Shown here: in pieces, positions 4,095 to 6,164 of the stretch
How the letters are laid out: every line of letters starts with the position of its first letter
Position numbering within the stretch: the stretch's first letter is position 1
Origin: Methanosarcinales archaeon
GTDB taxonomy: Archaea; Halobacteriota; Syntropharchaeia; Alkanophagales; Methanospirareceae
Direction: 5' to 3'
Assembly: GCA_030665925.1 (NCBI GenBank)
Contig: DAOUYX010000101.1
Location: forward strand, 1 to 6,164
DNA length: 6,164 nt
Notes under the pieces: generated by a model
What the model was told of the DNA's origin: nothing
The model's input: only the letters and a program-made list of their open reading frames with translations
The model's database searches: none
Position numbers and translations under genes: made by a program

Positions 4095-5495
4095 TTAAGC
4101 CGTCGCCCGATAGTTGGGATGGTACTTCTTTATGATACGCTCGTCAATCCGCTTGAGCTCTCCTTCAGGCAGTGCCGCAAGTAAATCCCAGCCAAGGTCC
4201 AGCGTCTCTTCTATGCTCCTATCCTCGTTTGTACTCTGCGTAACGAACCGCTTCTCAAATTCATCTGCGAACTCTAAGAACTTCCGGTCTCTGCTCGTCA
4301 GCGCCTCTTCACCTACGACAGCCACCAAATCACGCATATCTCTGCCTTCTGCGTAACCCGAATAAAGCTGATTGGACACACCCGAATGGTCTTCTCTCGT
4401 CCGTTCCGGACCTATTCCTTCATTCATCAACCGTGACAGCGAGGGCAGCACGTCTACCGGCGGGTAGATGCCCCTTCGGTGCAGGTCTCGTGAGAGCACG
4501 AATTGCCCCTCGGTGATATATCCCGTAAGGTCCGGTATAGGATGCGTGATGTCGTCATCAGGCATACTTAAGATGGGTATTTGCGTAATCGTACCATTTC
4601 GACCTCGTATCCTGCCAGCACGCTCGTAATTGGTAGAGAGATCGGTGTACATGTATCCCGGATACCCCCTTCTGCTCGGAACTTCCTCTCGTGCCGCTGA
4701 GATCTCTCGTAACGCCTCACAATAATTCGTCATATCCGTAAGAATAACGAGGATGTGCATGTCATATTCGTAAGCGAGGAACTCAGCAGTGGTCAATGCC
4801 ATCTTCGGCGTTATCACTCGCTCTATCGCAGGGTCATCCGCAAGGTTAAGGAAAGCAACTATTCGCTCTATCGCACCGGTACGTTCAAAATCGTGTATGA
4901 AGAACGAAGCCTCCTCGTGCGTGATGCCCATTGCCGCGAAGACCACGGAGAACGGCTCCCCGGTGGTTAACACCTTCGCCTGCCTCGCTATTTGCGCGGC
5001 AAGGGCATTGTGCGGCATTCCCGCGCCGGAAAATATCGGTAACTTCTGACCGCGTACCAGCGTGTTCATTCCGTCAATAGTGGAAATACCGGTTTGAATG
5101 AATTCTCGTGGATAATCACGTGCAGTAGGGTTTATTGCCGCACCGATAACAGAAAGTCTATCTTCAGGTATTATCTCCGGTCCCCCATCTCGCGGTCTGC
5201 CCAGACCATCAAAAAAGCGACCCACCATATCCTGCGAAACGCTTATCCTCATTATATCGCCGGTGAATCTCACTCGCGTCTTCGACGTGTCTATTCCGGA
5301 AGTGCCCTCAAAAACCTGAACCACTGCAAGTCCTGAACTCACTTCTAACACCTGCCCGTTCTTCTCTTCCCCGTCCGGCGTAACTATCTTCACTACTTCG
5401 CCATACGAGACACCCTCTATATTTTCTACCACAATCAACGGACCCGCCGCTTCCCTTATCGTTGTGTATTCACGTGCAGATGTATCTACCGCCAT
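4095..5495 (-). CDS. atpB: A-type (V/A) ATP synthase subunit B
   Basis: The 466-residue protein is the non-catalytic B subunit of the A1 head. It alternates with subunit A in the A3B3 hexamer that makes ATP from the ion gradient. Domains in order: N-terminal beta barrel (about 10-80, YTTIREAAGPLIVVENIEGV), nucleotide-binding fold (about 85-370), and C-terminal helical bundle (370-460). The P-loop position reads FSGAGMPHN (155-163), lacking the GKT of the catalytic subunit, as is normal for B. Other family marks are QTGISTIDGMN (134-144), ILTDMTNYCEALREIS (251-266), RRGYPGYMYTDLSTNYERAGR (275-295) and LPSLSRLMNEGIG (350-362). Length is typical (about 460). A GGAGG site 6 nt before the ATG and the 1-nt gap to the atpA stop show translational coupling. 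In most archaeal operons atpD follows directly. Here the strand ends with a terminator and a convergent gene instead. Confidence 0.98.
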   Translation of the reverse strand: MAVDTSAREYTTIREAAGPLIVVENIEGVSYGEVVKIVTPDGEEKNGQVLEVSSGLAVVQVFEGTSGIDTSKTRVRFTGDIMRISVSQDMVGRFFDGLGRPRDGGPEIIPEDRLSVIGAAINPTARDYPREFIQTGISTIDGMNTLVRGQKLPIFSGAGMPHNALAAQIARQAKVLTTGEPFSVVFAAMGITHEEASFFIHDFERTGAIERIVAFLNLADDPAIERVITPKMALTTAEFLAYEYDMHILVILTDMTNYCEALREISAAREEVPSRRGYPGYMYTDLSTNYERAGRIRGRNGTITQIPILSMPDDDITHPIPDLTGYITEGQFVLSRDLHRRGIYPPVDVLPSLSRLMNEGIGPERTREDHSGVSNQLYSGYAEGRDMRDLVAVVGEEALTSRDRKFLEFADEFEKRFVTQSTNEDRSIEETLDLGWDLLAALPEGELKRIDERIIKKYHPNYRATA

Positions 5496-5496
5496 T

Positions 5497-6164
5497 TTAT
5501 TCCTCCCTCTTCTTTACCGCTTCAAATTCGTCCTTCATATCTCTCATTATCTCCTCGTATTTAGCTTTGAACTCGTCACTCGGCACATATTTCATCCTCG
5601 CTATGGTACCCTTTATCTTCATCCCATCTATCTTCTCCATCCCTATACCTCGCTCTATCAGCTCGTTTGCGTGGTTGTACCATTGTAGAATGATTCTTGC
5701 CATCAGGTACTGTTTCTCCAGAGAGCAGAAAGAGTCAATCTCATGGTATGCATTTTGCTGTAAGAAATCCTCTCGTATCATACGAGCAACTTCCAGTGTC
5801 CCTCTTTCACGTGGTGGAAGCGCATCCGCACCCACAAGCTGCACAATCTCTTGCAGTTCCGACTCCTTTTGCAATAGTGCCATCATCTCCTCCTGCTGTT
5901 CCGTGAAATCGGGAGAAGAAGGTTTATTAAACCATTCTCTGAGATTACCCAAATACAGAGAATAGCTACGGAGCCAGCTTATAGCCGGGAAATGCCTTCT
6001 ATCCGCTAAGGTTGAATCAAGAGCCCAGAAAACGCCTACCACACGCAACGTATTCTGCGTTACGGGTTCCGAAAAATCACCCCCGGGCGGCGACACCGCA
6101 CCCACTACGGTAACCGAGCCTATTCTATCCTCGGAATCCGAGCATAACGTTTTTACCCTCCCTG
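5497..6164 (-). CDS. atpA: A-type (V/A) ATP synthase subunit A, C-terminal part
   Basis: The frame is open from the window edge to a TAA at complement 5497-5499, giving 221 residues, roughly the last 38% of a protein normally near 580 residues. A GTG at complement 6103-6105 is internal: the upstream codons read GRVKTLCSDSEDRIGSVTVV, which is the normal continuation of subunit A. Visible marks are GAVSPPGGDFSEPVTQNTLR, the nucleotide-pocket segment conserved in catalytic A subunits; VFWALDSTLADRRHFPAI; and the ATPase signature region PAISWLRSYS, where a serine replaces the usual asparagine. The rest is the helical C-terminal domain ending in a lysine/glutamate-rich KKREE tail. The P-loop and the A-specific non-homologous insert lie beyond the edge. 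Subunit A hydrolyses or makes ATP in the A1 head. It is followed by atpB after 1 nt. Confidence 0.96.
   Translation of the reverse strand, partial: GRVKTLCSDSEDRIGSVTVVGAVSPPGGDFSEPVTQNTLRVVGVFWALDSTLADRRHFPAISWLRSYSLYLGNLREWFNKPSSPDFTEQQEEMMALLQKESELQEIVQLVGADALPPRERGTLEVARMIREDFLQQNAYHEIDSFCSLEKQYLMARIILQWYNHANELIERGIGMEKIDGMKIKGTIARMKYVPSDEFKAKYEEIMRDMKDEFEAVKKREE
5502..5506 (-). promoter_or_regulatory. Ribosome binding site of atpB inside atpA
   Basis: Minus-strand GGAGG (complement 5502-5506) lies within the last codons of atpA and 6 nt before the atpB ATG (complement 5493-5495). The atpA TAA (complement 5497-5499) falls in the spacer, so terminating ribosomes could restart on atpB. This would help match A and B output for an equimolar hexamer. 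Confidence 0.75.

Noticed and set aside
5462..5965. 167-codon plus-strand reading frame opposite atpA and the atpB start
   Set aside because: Serine/isoleucine/cysteine-rich shadow of the well-conserved ATP synthase subunit A frame. It has no family resemblance.
1..6164. CRISPR array, tRNA, rRNA, insertion sequence or phage genes
   Set aside because: I saw no regularly spaced repeats, tRNA arm motifs, transposase motifs or terminal inverted repeats with target duplications on either strand.

Overview
The window reads as chromosomal DNA of an archaeon, most likely a euryarchaeote. Evidence: an A-type (V/A) ATP synthase A-B gene pair, prefoldin alpha followed by an archaeal-type FtsY, a family 4 [4Fe-4S] uracil-DNA glycosylase, the start of a gene resembling the swivel subunit of the archaeal modified mevalonate pathway, AT-rich TATA elements about 25-30 bp before gene starts, and several genes without a Shine-Dalgarno sequence, as expected for leaderless or short-leader transcripts. 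I cannot place it at genus level. A relative of the anaerobic methane/alkane-oxidising Methanomicrobia-like lineages would fit the style, but that is a guess.

Layout. Positions 1-86 (minus) hold the first 28 codons of a DUF126/aconitase X swivel-type protein, probably the phosphomevalonate dehydratase small subunit. A divergent promoter region (87-217) separates it from a plus-strand run: prefoldin alpha (218-664), ftsY (738-1781) and an unrecognised 382-residue protein (1791-2939). The last is joined to ftsY by a 9-nt gap and a strong Shine-Dalgarno sequence. Two back-to-back palindromes (2922-2954) close this run and overlap the probable promoter of a family 4 uracil-DNA glycosylase (2982-3563). 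A hairpin-rich stretch of about 230 bp (3564-3797) follows, with no convincing gene, then a solitary HicB-like gene with its own promoter (3862-4065). Converging on it from the minus strand are the ATP synthase genes atpA (3' part, 5497-6164) and atpB (4095-5495), ending in a T-run terminator inside the 29-bp convergent gap.

The functions are mainly housekeeping: chaperoning of nascent proteins (prefoldin), membrane targeting (FtsY as SRP receptor), DNA uracil repair, isoprenoid precursor synthesis and ATP synthesis. The parts that are not routine are the uncharacterised ftsY-linked protein, the structured 3564-3797 region with mutually exclusive hairpins, the partnerless HicB, the palindrome pair over the glycosylase promoter, and the lack of an atpD gene directly after atpB.
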